Numbered from the stretch's first letter, positions 1-6,856 are shown. The stretch: 8,242 nt of DNA from Moraxellaceae bacterium (GCA_030146505.1 JASLCO010000260.1:1-8242), one strand, 5' to 3'. The notes: generated by a model not told the origin, from the sequence alone. A program made the numbers and translations.

Positions 1-422
1 ATTATCTGCGCCTCGGGCCGGGCGAGCTGAAAAGCGGCGGTTTCCGGCGTGACTCCATCCTGGCGGATACGGTGGAGGCGGTGCTGGGGGCCATCTTCCT
101 GGATGGCGCCGACATGACAATATGTGCCGCGCGCGTGCAGGCCTGGTTCGGTGACCGTCTGGATGGCGTGGGCCAGGAAACCGTCATCAAGGATTCCAAG
201 AGCCGTCTGCAGGAATGGTTGCAGGCGCGCCGCCAGCCCTTGCCGGTTTATAGTGTGACGGACATCAGCGGCGAGGCGCACAACCAGTCTTTCCGCGTGA
301 ATTGCGAGGTGCCGGGACTTTCCGCGCCGACCACGGGCGCCGGCCCCAGCCGCCGCCATGCCGAGCAGGAGGCAGCCGCCACCGCTCTTGTGCAACTGGG
401 TATTCGAGACAGCGATGAGTAA
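1..422 (+). CDS. rnc: Ribonuclease III, C-terminal part (5' end outside window)
   Basis: RNase III cleaves double-stranded RNA in rRNA precursors and structured mRNAs, in the cytoplasm. The reading frame is open from the left edge (codons from base 3) and ends with TAA at 420-422, giving about 139 visible residues. The first part is the end of the catalytic domain: LGPGELKSGGFRRDSILADT followed by VEA, which holds the family's late metal-binding Asp and Glu (D114/E117 in E. coli numbering). From about base 189 follows the double-stranded-RNA-binding domain, starting DSKSRLQEWLQ, with the GEAHNQSF segment and the closing GPSRRHAEQEAA helix. All are close matches to E. coli RNase III recalled from memory. 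The catalytic N-terminus lies outside the window. The stop overlaps the era start by 8 bases, implying co-translation with era. Confidence 0.97.
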   Translation, partial: YLRLGPGELKSGGFRRDSILADTVEAVLGAIFLDGADMTICAARVQAWFGDRLDGVGQETVIKDSKSRLQEWLQARRQPLPVYSVTDISGEAHNQSFRVNCEVPGLSAPTTGAGPSRRHAEQEAAATALVQLGIRDSDE

Positions 423-1353
423 TGATGATCTGATCAACCAGTTTTTTGGAAAGTCGGCCGATCATGCGGCCGATTTTCGTTGTGGCTATGTCGCCATCGT
501 CGGCCGCCCGAATGTGGGCAAGTCCACGCTGCTCAACCATATTCTCGGCCAGAAGCTCAGCATCACTTCACGCAAGCCGCAAACCACGCGCCACCGCATC
601 CTAGGCATCGTGACGCAGGAAAATACACAGACCGTGTATGTGGACACGCCGGGTATCCATGGCGAAGAGCGCAAGGCCATCAACCGTTACATGAACCGTG
701 CCGCCACGTCTGCCCTCAAGGATGTGGACCTGGTGCTGTTCGTGATCGATGGTCTGAAGTGGTCGCCGGATGACGAACTGGTGATGGGCAAGATCAGGGA
801 GGCCGGCCTGCCGACCTTGCTGGTCATCAACAAGGTGGATGAGGTGGCCGACAAGGAGGCCCTGCTGCCGCGCATCACCGAGCTCAGCCACCAGTACGGC
901 TTTGTCGAGGTGGTGCCGGTGTCAGCCCTGAAAGGCCACAATATCGACCGCCTGCAGGAGCTGGTGTCGCAAAGGTTGCCGCTGTCTCCGCCTTTCTTTC
1001 CCGAGGACCAGATTACCGATCGCTCCTCGAAATTCCTGGCGGCGGAAATCGTGCGCGAGAAAATCATGCGCCAGCTGGGCGATGAAGTGCCTTACGAGCT
1101 CACGGTAGAAATCGAAGAGTTCAAGCAGGAAGGCAAGCTCAAGCGTATCAGCGCGCTCATCCTGGTGGAGCGTGATGGCCAGAAAGCCATTGTGATCGGA
1201 GATGGTGGCCAGCGCCTGAAGCGCATCGGCATGGAAGCGCGCATCGACATGGAAAAGCTTTTTGGCGGCAAGGTCATGCTGTCCTTGTGGGTGAAGGTGA
1301 AAGGTGGCTGGTCGGATGACGAGCGTGCCCTCAAGAGCCTGGGTTACGACTGA
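415..1353 (+). CDS. era: GTPase Era
   Basis: Era is an essential GTPase that binds the 3' end of 16S rRNA and assists 30S subunit maturation. The protein has 312 residues; E. coli Era has 301. Visible GTPase motifs are G1 GRPNVGKS (residues 30-37), the switch region around KPQTTRHR (54-61), G3 DTPG (77-80), G4 NKVD (139-142) and a G5-like SALKG. The C-terminal KH domain contains VIGDGGQRLKRIG, with GDGG in the GxxG loop, and the protein ends WVKVKGGWSDDERALKSLGYD-like as expected. The frame is open further upstream to an ATG at 358, but ATG 415 is preferred: it gives an N-terminus of normal length and avoids a 65-base overlap with rnc. The start overlaps the rnc stop (ATGAGTAA), with only a weak GAGA upstream, so translation is probably coupled. 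recO follows after 6 bases. Confidence 0.97.
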   Translation: MSNDDLINQFFGKSADHAADFRCGYVAIVGRPNVGKSTLLNHILGQKLSITSRKPQTTRHRILGIVTQENTQTVYVDTPGIHGEERKAINRYMNRAATSALKDVDLVLFVIDGLKWSPDDELVMGKIREAGLPTLLVINKVDEVADKEALLPRITELSHQYGFVEVVPVSALKGHNIDRLQELVSQRLPLSPPFFPEDQITDRSSKFLAAEIVREKIMRQLGDEVPYELTVEIEEFKQEGKLKRISALILVERDGQKAIVIGDGGQRLKRIGMEARIDMEKLFGGKVMLSLWVKVKGGWSDDERALKSLGYD

Positions 1354-1359
1354 TCGCTC

Positions 1360-2040
1360 ATGAGCATGCTGCATGCCTATTTCCTGCATGCGCGGCCGTA
1401 TCGCGAAACCAGCCTGCTGGTCGAGCTTTTTACGGCGGAACAGGGCAGGATGTCCGGCGTGTGGCGCGGCGGCCGGCGCAGCAAGCGGGGCGTGCCGCAA
1501 TTGTTCCAGCCGCTCCTGGTGGAAGCGGCGGGTACCGGCGAGCTCAGAACCCTGCGTCAGGTGGAAATGGCGGGGCCTGCGCTGATGCTGGCCGGGCCGG
1601 CCTTGTTCAGCGGGTTTTATCTCAATGAAATCCTGGTGCGCCTCCTGCCGCGAGACGAGCCGCATCCTTCCCTTTTTGTTTTCTATGCCGATACCCTGGC
1701 CTGCCTGCTGCAGGAAGACCCGGCCGTCCTGCTGCGTCGTTTTGAGGGTCATCTGCTGGATGCCCTAGGCTACGGTATTGATTTTGGTCATGACAGTGAC
1801 AGCGGCGAGCCGGTTGCTGCGGCTTTCGGCTATGATTTCCATCCCGAGCGCGGCTTCACCCGCAGCCGTTCGGTGGCGGCCATCAATGGTTCTGTCCTGA
1901 TGCAACTGGCCGCCGGCGATTTTTCCTCGCCACCAGCTGCTGCTGCCGCCAAGAAAATCCATCGCCTGGCGCTGTCCCGCCTGCTGGGCAATCGTCCGCT
2001 AAAAAGTCGTGAGCTGTTTCAGGCATCCCGGGAGAAATGA
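1360..2040 (+). CDS. recO: DNA repair protein RecO
   Basis: RecO works with RecR (and RecF) to load RecA onto SSB-coated single-stranded DNA during gap repair and recombination. The 226-residue product is slightly shorter than E. coli RecO (242). The N-terminal OB-fold region shows the family pattern YRETSLLVELFT...GR (residues 14-30), then GGRRSKRG, FQPLLVEAAGTGELRTL and the helical segment YLNEILVRLLPRDEPHPSLF. The C-terminal part carries LLDALGYGIDF and the typical ending RPLKSRELF. No zinc-finger cysteine cluster is present, as in the E. coli type. Two starts are possible, ATG 1360 and ATG 1366. I chose the first, 6 bases after the era stop; neither has a clear Shine-Dalgarno, so coupling to era is likely. 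The stop overlaps the pdxJ start. Confidence 0.95.
   Translation: MSMLHAYFLHARPYRETSLLVELFTAEQGRMSGVWRGGRRSKRGVPQLFQPLLVEAAGTGELRTLRQVEMAGPALMLAGPALFSGFYLNEILVRLLPRDEPHPSLFVFYADTLACLLQEDPAVLLRRFEGHLLDALGYGIDFGHDSDSGEPVAAAFGYDFHPERGFTRSRSVAAINGSVLMQLAAGDFSSPPAAAAAKKIHRLALSRLLGNRPLKSRELFQASREK
2031..2034 (+). promoter_or_regulatory. Ribosome binding site of pdxJ
   Basis: GGAG lies within the last codons of recO. It stands 5 bases before ATG 2040 but only 2 bases before ATG 2037. The spacing therefore favours the second of the two adjacent ATG codons as the pdxJ start. Confidence 0.6.
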
Positions 2041-2798
2041 TGAGCAACCCTGTTTTGCTGGGCGTGAATATCGATCATGTGGCCACTCTGCGTCAGGCTC
2101 GCGGCACGATTTATCCGGACCCGGTGCAGGCGGCAATTGTTGCCGAAGAGGCCGGGGCCGATGGTATCACCCTGCATTTGCGCGAAGACAGGCGCCATAT
2201 CCAGGAGCGCGACTTGCGCCTGATTGCTCAGGTGTTGCAGACACGCATGAATTTCGAGTGTGCCGTCACCGAGGAAATGCTGCGTTTTGCCGAGGAACTG
2301 CGTCCCGCCCATGTCTGCCTGGTGCCGGAAAAGCGCGAAGAACTGACCACCGAGGGCGGCCTGGATGTCGTCGGCCAGTTTGACAAGGTGAGTGCCGCCT
2401 GCCAGCGTCTGGGCCGTCTGGGCATCGATGTTTCGCTTTTCATTGATGCGGATGAGCGCCAGATCGATGCGGCGGTTCGCGCCGGGGCTCCCACCATAGA
2501 AATCCATACCGGCGCTTATGCAGATGCCCTTTCAAAGGTCGATGAAGATCATGAGTTCCAGCGTATCGGCCACGGGGTGGCCTATGCGGCGGGCCGCCTT
2601 GTCGTCAATGCGGGGCACGGCCTGCATTATCACAATGTGCAGCGCATTGCCGCGCTGACGGATATCCACGAGCTCAATATCGGGCATGCCCTTGTGGCGC
2701 GGGCCGTGTTTTCCGGCCTGGCCGGCGCCGTGCACGAGATGAAACAGATCATGCAGCAGGCCAGACAGGAAGCACTGCTGGCGACCTTGCGCCCGTGA
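2040..2798 (+). CDS. pdxJ: Pyridoxine 5'-phosphate synthase
   Basis: PdxJ condenses 1-deoxy-D-xylulose 5-phosphate with 3-amino-2-oxopropyl phosphate to give pyridoxine 5'-phosphate, the last ring-forming step of the DXP-dependent vitamin B6 pathway. The product of 252 residues is normal for this TIM-barrel family (E. coli about 243). Conserved elements are LLGVNIDHVATLRQARGT (N10, D12, H13), HLREDRRH with catalytic H46 and R48, MNFE with catalytic Glu73, CLVPEKREELTTEGGLDV, VSLFIDADE, IEIHTGAYAD, VNAGHGLHYHN with the catalytic His, and HELNIGHALV. The upstream ATG 2037 is in frame and would add one Met. ATG 2040 is preferred by the position of GGAG. The start overlaps the recO stop (TGATG), so it is translationally coupled. 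A terminator follows 16 bases after the stop. acpS, often the next gene in related genomes, is not here. Confidence 0.97.
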   Translation: MSNPVLLGVNIDHVATLRQARGTIYPDPVQAAIVAEEAGADGITLHLREDRRHIQERDLRLIAQVLQTRMNFECAVTEEMLRFAEELRPAHVCLVPEKREELTTEGGLDVVGQFDKVSAACQRLGRLGIDVSLFIDADERQIDAAVRAGAPTIEIHTGAYADALSKVDEDHEFQRIGHGVAYAAGRLVVNAGHGLHYHNVQRIAALTDIHELNIGHALVARAVFSGLAGAVHEMKQIMQQARQEALLATLRP

Positions 2799-2814
2799 GC
2801 GGATTTTTCATGTG

Positions 2815-2843
2815 AAAACGCCGGCGATTGCCGGCGTTTTTTT
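2815..2843. terminator. Intrinsic terminator between convergent pdxJ and SDR gene
   Basis: An 11-bp perfect inverted repeat (2815-2825 and 2830-2840) has a GC core CGCCGGC, a 4-base GATT loop, and seven T residues at 2837-2843 on the plus strand. On the minus strand the stem is followed by four T. It fits a strong rho-independent terminator for the rnc-era-recO-pdxJ operon. It probably also stops the convergent transcript, whose last gene ends at 2847. Confidence 0.93.
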
Positions 2844-2846
2844 GCA

Positions 2847-3680
2847 TCAGGGGCGCAGTTTTTTCAGCAGCTTGCTGCGGCCGGCCCAGTCTACCAGCGC
2901 AGGCGTGAACCGCTTGGCACCATACATGGCCCAAGCCTCCGGGCTCACCGGGGTGACGGCGCGATTGTTGACGATGGTGTCGAGTATGGCCGAGGCCACG
3001 CGTTCGGGGCCGTAATTGCGGCGACGGTAAAGTGCTGCAATCTTTTCCTGCGCGGCGCCTGTGGCGCCACGCATGCGTCCGCCCGACACGATATTGGTAT
3101 TGATCACACCGGGGCAGATGGCACTGACGCCGACATTGTAGGCCGCCATTTCCGCACGCAGCGATTCGGTGAGGCCCATCACGGCGTGCTTGCTGGCGGA
3201 GTAGGCGGTCATGTCCGGCGCGGCGTAATAGCCGGCCATGGAAGCAGTGTTCACGATATGGCCGCGGCTTTGCGCGGCCATGGCTGGTGCAAACAACTTG
3301 CAGCCGTGCACCACGCCCATGAGGTTGATGCCCAGCACCCATTGCCAGTCTTCGATGCTGGTGCTGAGGAAGTCGCCACCCAGGCCGACACCGGCATTGT
3401 TGACAAGAATGTCGAGCGCACCGTGGGTCTTGTGCACTTTCTGGCTCAGCCGCTGCATGTCGTCCCAGTCGGAAACATCGACTACATGAGTTTCCGTGCT
3501 GGCGCCGAGACCCTGGGCCAGTTTTGCTGTGCGTTTCACGGCTTCCTCGTTGAGGTCACACAGGATCAGGTGGGTATGGCACTCCGCCAGGGCGAAGGCC
3601 GTGGCTTGTCCGATGCCGCTGCCTGCGCCGGTGATCAGTACTTTTTTTCCGGCAAAGAAGTGTTTGTGGGTGGCACTCAT
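2847..3680 (-). CDS. Classical short-chain dehydrogenase/reductase (SDR), substrate unknown
   Basis: This is an NAD(P)-dependent oxidoreductase of the classical SDR family, 277 residues, with no signal peptide. Visible are the Rossmann motif TGAGSGIG (residues 17-24), an acidic residue at the end of strand beta-2 (LCD42, which usually favours NAD(H) over NADP(H)), NNAG (94-97), and the tetrad N119, S147, Y160, K164 in YSASK, then CPGVINTNIV after the active site. The wording of this last segment and of MGVVHGCK recalls the SDR domain found fused to alpha/beta hydrolases of the EphD type; that comparison is from memory. The frame stays open to an ATG at 3785, but ATG 3680 (MSATHKHFF) is chosen because the glycine motif then lies at the usual distance and overlap with the upstream gene is avoided. 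It starts 25 bases after the SIMPL gene stop, without a clear Shine-Dalgarno. Substrate cannot be told from sequence. Confidence 0.93.
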   Translation of the reverse strand: MSATHKHFFAGKKVLITGAGSGIGQATAFALAECHTHLILCDLNEEAVKRTAKLAQGLGASTETHVVDVSDWDDMQRLSQKVHKTHGALDILVNNAGVGLGGDFLSTSIEDWQWVLGINLMGVVHGCKLFAPAMAAQSRGHIVNTASMAGYYAAPDMTAYSASKHAVMGLTESLRAEMAAYNVGVSAICPGVINTNIVSGGRMRGATGAAQEKIAALYRRRNYGPERVASAILDTIVNNRAVTPVSPEAWAMYGAKRFTPALVDWAGRSKLLKKLRP

Positions 3681-3705
3681 AAGGATTTGTCCGCAGCTTG
3701 CTGCT

Positions 3706-4401
3706 TCAGGGTTGGAGCTCGATGCTGCCCGATACATTGACCACGAGTCGGGTGTCACCGCCGGCGAAGTTTTGCGCAGAAGCACTTTCTGCGTCGGCCA
3801 TTTTGCGCATCACGGGCATGTAAGGCATTGGCCCGCCCGCCGAGCCCAGGCTCATCTGGACCAGTTTGTAGTCCTTGGCTCCCCAACTGTTGCGTATGGA
3901 TTCAGCCCGTGCCTTGAAGGCGGCAATGGCTTCCGCGGTGAGGCCGTCTTCCACTTTGCGGCGACTGTCGGCCGACACGACAAAGTTGATGCCACCGATC
4001 TGCAGTTTCTCCTGCAATTGTCCGATCAGATCGCCTGCCGCCTTGAAATCCCTGGTCTCAAGGCGGATTTCCGCGCGGCCCCGCCAGCTTTCCAGCTTGC
4101 TCGAGGAGGTCAGCGTGCTGCCGTAGACGGGCCAGGTATTCTGGTTGCCGGAGCTGACCTTGACTGTGGGATAGGCTGCCGCCTTTTTCATGGCATCGTT
4201 GATGACAGCGTTGAGTTGCTGTGCCAGTTTGCCGGCGTCTTTGTCACTGAGCTCCACGCTCAGCGTGGCATTCATCTGGTCGTTGGGAATTTCACGGGAT
4301 ACTTCGGTGGAAAAATCGACACGCTGGTAGGTGGCGGGTTCTGCAGAAGCCAGCAGGGGCAGGCACAGGAAGAGCGGAGCGAGGAAAACGGAGTGTTTCA
4401 T
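3706..4401 (-). CDS. Periplasmic SIMPL (DUF541) domain protein
   Basis: The 231-residue product begins with a clear Sec signal peptide, MKHSVFLAPLFLCLPLLASA, with likely cleavage after A20, so it should be periplasmic. The rest fits the SIMPL/DUF541 family: a strand-rich start (VDFSTEVSREIPNDQMNATLSVE) and a helix DKDAGKLAQQLNAVINDAMKK. Then come KVSSGNQNTWPVYG and WRGRAEIRLETRDF, the IGGINFVVSADSR segment, the EAIAAFKARAESIRNSWG helix, and a final beta-strand RLVVNVSGSIELQP. Family members include BP26/Omp28-like periplasmic proteins of poorly known role. The frame extends upstream to an ATG at 4572 inside the preceding gene. ATG 4401 is chosen because it starts the signal peptide and has TGAGGAT upstream with suitable spacing. 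It lies between the ligase-like gene (62 bases upstream) and the SDR gene (25 bases downstream). Function is not inferable beyond the family. Confidence 0.9.
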   Translation of the reverse strand: MKHSVFLAPLFLCLPLLASAEPATYQRVDFSTEVSREIPNDQMNATLSVELSDKDAGKLAQQLNAVINDAMKKAAAYPTVKVSSGNQNTWPVYGSTLTSSSKLESWRGRAEIRLETRDFKAAGDLIGQLQEKLQIGGINFVVSADSRRKVEDGLTAEAIAAFKARAESIRNSWGAKDYKLVQMSLGSAGGPMPYMPVMRKMADAESASAQNFAGGDTRLVVNVSGSIELQP

Positions 4402-4407
4402 GAGGGC

Positions 4408-4414
4408 ATCCTCA
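4408..4414 (-). promoter_or_regulatory. Ribosome binding site of the SIMPL gene
   Basis: On the minus strand TGAGGAT stands about 8 bases upstream of ATG 4401. Together with the signal peptide that follows, it fixes this start over the longer in-frame option at 4572. Confidence 0.65.
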
Positions 4415-4463
4415 AGGGGTAAGTGCCGGAGCTTGCATAAAGCGGAGTCCTTTCGACAAGAGC

Positions 4464-5864
4464 CTATTGTTGCTTTGCTGTTGTTTCGGCGGCAGTTGAC
4501 GCCGATTTCCGGCGACGGAGGCGGCTTGTATCCTGGCTGTCCAGATGCCGGCAGCAAAAGGCAATGGCGCACAGGATGGTCAGCAGGGCGGCATTGGCTT
4601 GGATATGCAGATTGAAGTCGGTGCTGGAATGGATGAGCAGGCTCACGATGCCCATCATGCTGCCGAAGGCCAGTCCCCGCAGCAGCGGGTTGCGGCGCTC
4701 GCGCTGCGCCTGCAGGCTGGTCCAGAGGCTGTAGAGAGCAATGGCCGCGAAGAAGGATGCTCCGATGAGGCCGTATTCGCCGAGCAATTGCAGGTAATCG
4801 TTGTGGGCATAATCATAGAAACCCACTACATCCTGGCTGCGATAGGAGGGAAATACGCTGGTAAAGCTGCCGGCACCGCTGCCGGTCAGCCAGTGCTCCT
4901 TGAACCAGGGCCAGGCTTCTGCATTGACAGTCAGGCGCCCTTCCTTGGCGGCAGAGGTCTGCTCAATACGTGTTGCCAGTTTATCCAGACCGAACCAGGA
5001 ACTGATGATGAAAACATCGATCAGTACCATGCTGCCGAACAGCCACACCATGGCACGGGAGCGGCGCTTGAAGAGCAGGAAGCCCGTACCGGCACTTATG
5101 CCCATGGCCGAGAAGAAAGCCGCATTGCCCATGCGGGAGTGGGTCATGACCAGGGCAATCACCATGGCAATCAGCAGCAGGCGTTGCCTGGTCTTGGGGC
5201 CGAGCAGGGTACGCAAGATAGAGCGTAGGCGTTCGTGCCAGTTACTTTCTCCTGCAGGTTTGGTATCCAGCGTGGCAATCATTAGCCCGATTCCCAATGA
5301 AAGGCACATTTCCAGATGGCCAGCCAGATGGTTTCGATTGGCAAAGGTTCCCGTGGCGCTTCCTGTACTCCAGTGAGGGGAGCGAATTCCCAAGATGTCG
5401 AAATCCTTGCCGCCCAGAATGGTCAGTACGCCATAGCAGGCTTCAAAAACACCGCTGGCAACGATGACCAGTGCAAGCGTGCGCAATCTTTCCCGACTGT
5501 TCAGCAGTTGCAGGCAGGAGCCAAACAGCAAGGCCAGCCACAAGCCGTTCAGCAGGCTCTGGCTGCTGGCAGAGATATCCAGGCTGAGCGAACTTCCGGA
5601 CGGTGGCAGGGGGATCAGTTGCACCAGCACCCAGGCCGGAATGCCCAGGAAAAGCAGTAAAGCGGGCAGGGATGCGCGCAGGCTTGCCGCGGGCTGGATC
5701 CTGCCCTGTGCCAGCAAGAGGCAAAGGGCTATAGCCAGGATGCCATAACTGGCCTGCAGCAGACTCGCCGCCCAGAGGCGGTTGCTGCCCAGCGGAACGG
5801 GCGCCCAGAAAACGAGCACGCACAGCAGGACAAAGAGCCAGCCATCCTTGTGAGGTGTTTGCAT
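4464..5864 (-). CDS. O-antigen ligase/polymerase family (Wzy_C) membrane protein
   Basis: This is a 466-residue polytopic inner-membrane protein with roughly ten to twelve hydrophobic segments. The N-terminus WAPVPLGSNRLWA, the FANRNHLAG motif (residues 174-182), the segment MTHSRMGNAAFF with S243-R244 in the Wzy_C region, and the periplasmic-loop signature GSGAGSF followed by AHNDYLQLLGEYGLIG (353-368) are typical of the WaaL/Wzy_C superfamily. Its members transfer or polymerise lipid-linked glycans and include O-antigen and protein-glycan ligases. In WaaL a periplasmic His and an Arg are essential; H354 and R244 are candidates. The tail (about residues 435-466) is polar, basic and probably cytoplasmic. 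Substrate cannot be told: no glycosyltransferase or polysaccharide gene lies nearby. ATG 5864 is the only sensible start, yet no Shine-Dalgarno is visible before it, and a terminator hairpin sits 29 bases upstream. Confidence 0.88.
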   Translation of the reverse strand: MQTPHKDGWLFVLLCVLVFWAPVPLGSNRLWAASLLQASYGILAIALCLLLAQGRIQPAASLRASLPALLLFLGIPAWVLVQLIPLPPSGSSLSLDISASSQSLLNGLWLALLFGSCLQLLNSRERLRTLALVIVASGVFEACYGVLTILGGKDFDILGIRSPHWSTGSATGTFANRNHLAGHLEMCLSLGIGLMIATLDTKPAGESNWHERLRSILRTLLGPKTRQRLLLIAMVIALVMTHSRMGNAAFFSAMGISAGTGFLLFKRRSRAMVWLFGSMVLIDVFIISSWFGLDKLATRIEQTSAAKEGRLTVNAEAWPWFKEHWLTGSGAGSFTSVFPSYRSQDVVGFYDYAHNDYLQLLGEYGLIGASFFAAIALYSLWTSLQAQRERRNPLLRGLAFGSMMGIVSLLIHSSTDFNLHIQANAALLTILCAIAFCCRHLDSQDTSRLRRRKSASTAAETTAKQQ

Positions 5865-5893
5865 CGGGAGGTTTCTTGTGGAGTCAGGCGATA

Positions 5894-5923
5894 AAAAAAG
5901 GGCCAGAAAACTGGCCCTTTTTT
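5894..5923. terminator. Symmetric intrinsic terminator downstream of the repeat-protein gene
   Basis: A 13-bp inverted repeat (5894-5906 and 5911-5923) has the GC core GGGCCAG, an AAAA loop (TTTT on the minus strand), and A/T runs of at least six on both sides. It should therefore work in either direction. On the minus strand it follows the stop of the repeat-protein gene (5935) after 11 bases, which is its evident role. It also lies just upstream of the ligase-like gene. Confidence 0.92.
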
Positions 5924-5934
5924 GTGTGCCCTAT

Positions 5935-6780
5935 TCAGTGGGGGCTGACGGGCGCACCGCCGCCACCGCCACCGCCCGAGGAAGGAGCAGAGGCGGGAGG
6001 CAGGGAAATGGCACCTGCCGTAATGCTGCTCGGCATGCCGGTATTGCCACTCACGCCGGCAATATTCAAACCAGCCGTAGAGGCAGAAGCGGCGATGATC
6101 TGGGAAGGAACCCCTTTTTCGGCGGCTACTGCGGCAATGGCATCAGCCTGGCGCGGAGCTACCTTGAAGGCAGCGGCAAGGACATCGCTGGCCGGCGCCT
6201 TGGCGTCGAGGGCAACGCTTACATAATGCGTGGCCTTGTCCGGCTGATCGGCAATGACGGCTTCCATGATGGCACGGGTCTGCTGGGGGGCCGTCTTCAG
6301 GGCCTGGGTCAGGATGGTGTCAGCCTGGCGTGGCGAGGTGCGCATGGCCTGCGGCACGAACTTGGCGCCATCCACACCTTCAGCCAGTGCACGCTGCACG
6401 ATGGGCACGGTGTAGTAGCTGGGGGACTTCACGATGGCAGTCGGCACGATGACCCCCGCCTTTTCCGGAGCTCCCTGGAGTGCAGCAGCCACGACCTGGG
6501 CCGGGTTCAGGTTATGCTGGCGGCCCAGTGCGGAGGAAACGATGTTGGCAGCCTGATCAGGGTTCAACTGGGTGGCCGAGGTGACAGCGGCATAAGCCTG
6601 ATCGGGGGCAGCGGCAATAGCCTGGTTGAGGGCAGCCTCAACCGACACATTATTGGCCAGTGCGTTGGTGAATACCTGTTGCATGGGGACGCCCGCCTTG
6701 ATGTCGGACGCAACATCGGCGTGGGCCACGCCCAGCGGCAACACGAGGCCAATGGCCATTCCTATGAGTGTGCGGCGCAT
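5935..6780 (-). CDS. Exported alanine-rich repeat protein of unknown function
   Basis: I do not recognise this 281-residue protein. It has a good Sec signal peptide (MRRTLIGMAIGLVLPLGVAHA, likely cut after A21) and should be periplasmic or exported. Residues about 32-225 form degenerate tandem repeats of roughly 15 residues, each opened by a proline: P59, P74, P93, P105, P120, P150, P165, P180, P196, P209, P225. The consensus is about [AS]-P-x-Q/K-A-x-x-I-[VLA]-x-x-A-[LA], as in SPRQADTILTQALKTAP. It predicts short amphipathic helices stacked as an alpha-solenoid. The C-terminus (about 240-281) is Ser/Pro/Gly-rich and ends in seven glycines then APVSPH. No cysteine, catalytic motif or lipobox is visible. 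Start ATG 6780 has GGAG 5 bases upstream and a strong promoter. The long opposite-strand frame is rejected. The gene is monocistronic between its promoter and a terminator. Confidence 0.85.
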   Translation of the reverse strand: MRRTLIGMAIGLVLPLGVAHADVASDIKAGVPMQQVFTNALANNVSVEAALNQAIAAAPDQAYAAVTSATQLNPDQAANIVSSALGRQHNLNPAQVVAAALQGAPEKAGVIVPTAIVKSPSYYTVPIVQRALAEGVDGAKFVPQAMRTSPRQADTILTQALKTAPQQTRAIMEAVIADQPDKATHYVSVALDAKAPASDVLAAAFKVAPRQADAIAAVAAEKGVPSQIIAASASTAGLNIAGVSGNTGMPSSITAGAISLPPASAPSSGGGGGGGAPVSPH

Positions 6781-6785
6781 GATAA

Positions 6786-6789
6786 CTCC
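6786..6789 (-). promoter_or_regulatory. Ribosome binding site of the repeat-protein gene
   Basis: On the minus strand GGAG (in TGGAG) lies 5 bases before ATG 6780. It supports this start and the minus-strand reading of the region. Confidence 0.65.
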
Positions 6790-6828
6790 ATTACATGGTT
6801 AGGGGCTGGCTTGAGCCAAGACCGGCCG

Positions 6829-6856
6829 ATTATAAGCGTCAGGCCCGTAAATTCAA
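6829..6856 (-). promoter_or_regulatory. Sigma70-type promoter of the repeat-protein gene
   Basis: Read on the minus strand, TTGAAT (6851-6856) matches the -35 consensus in 4 of 6 bases. It is followed after 16 bases by a perfect TATAAT (6829-6834). Transcription would begin near 6822, leaving a leader of about 40 bases before ATG 6780. This is the best promoter in the window and predicts substantial vegetative expression. Confidence 0.75.

Noticed and set aside
358..414. N-terminal extension of Era to ATG 358
   Set aside because: It would add 19 residues encoded within rnc that do not resemble Era; ATG 415 with the stop/start overlap gives a normal N-terminus.
922..1752. 276-codon open frame on the minus strand across era and recO
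   Set aside because: Antisense to two well-recognised genes; composition is His/Gln-rich shadow, with no known domain.
3681..3785. 35-residue N-terminal extension of the SDR protein
   Set aside because: It overlaps the end of the SIMPL gene and puts unusual sequence before the Rossmann glycine motif; ATG 3680 is sufficient.
3496..4422. 308-codon open frame on the plus strand opposite the SIMPL gene
   Set aside because: Covers the SDR and SIMPL genes in antisense; the minus strand has the signal peptide, the family match and a ribosome binding site.
4402..4572. 57-residue N-terminal extension of the SIMPL protein
   Set aside because: It would bury the clear signal peptide inside the protein and overlap the ligase-like gene.
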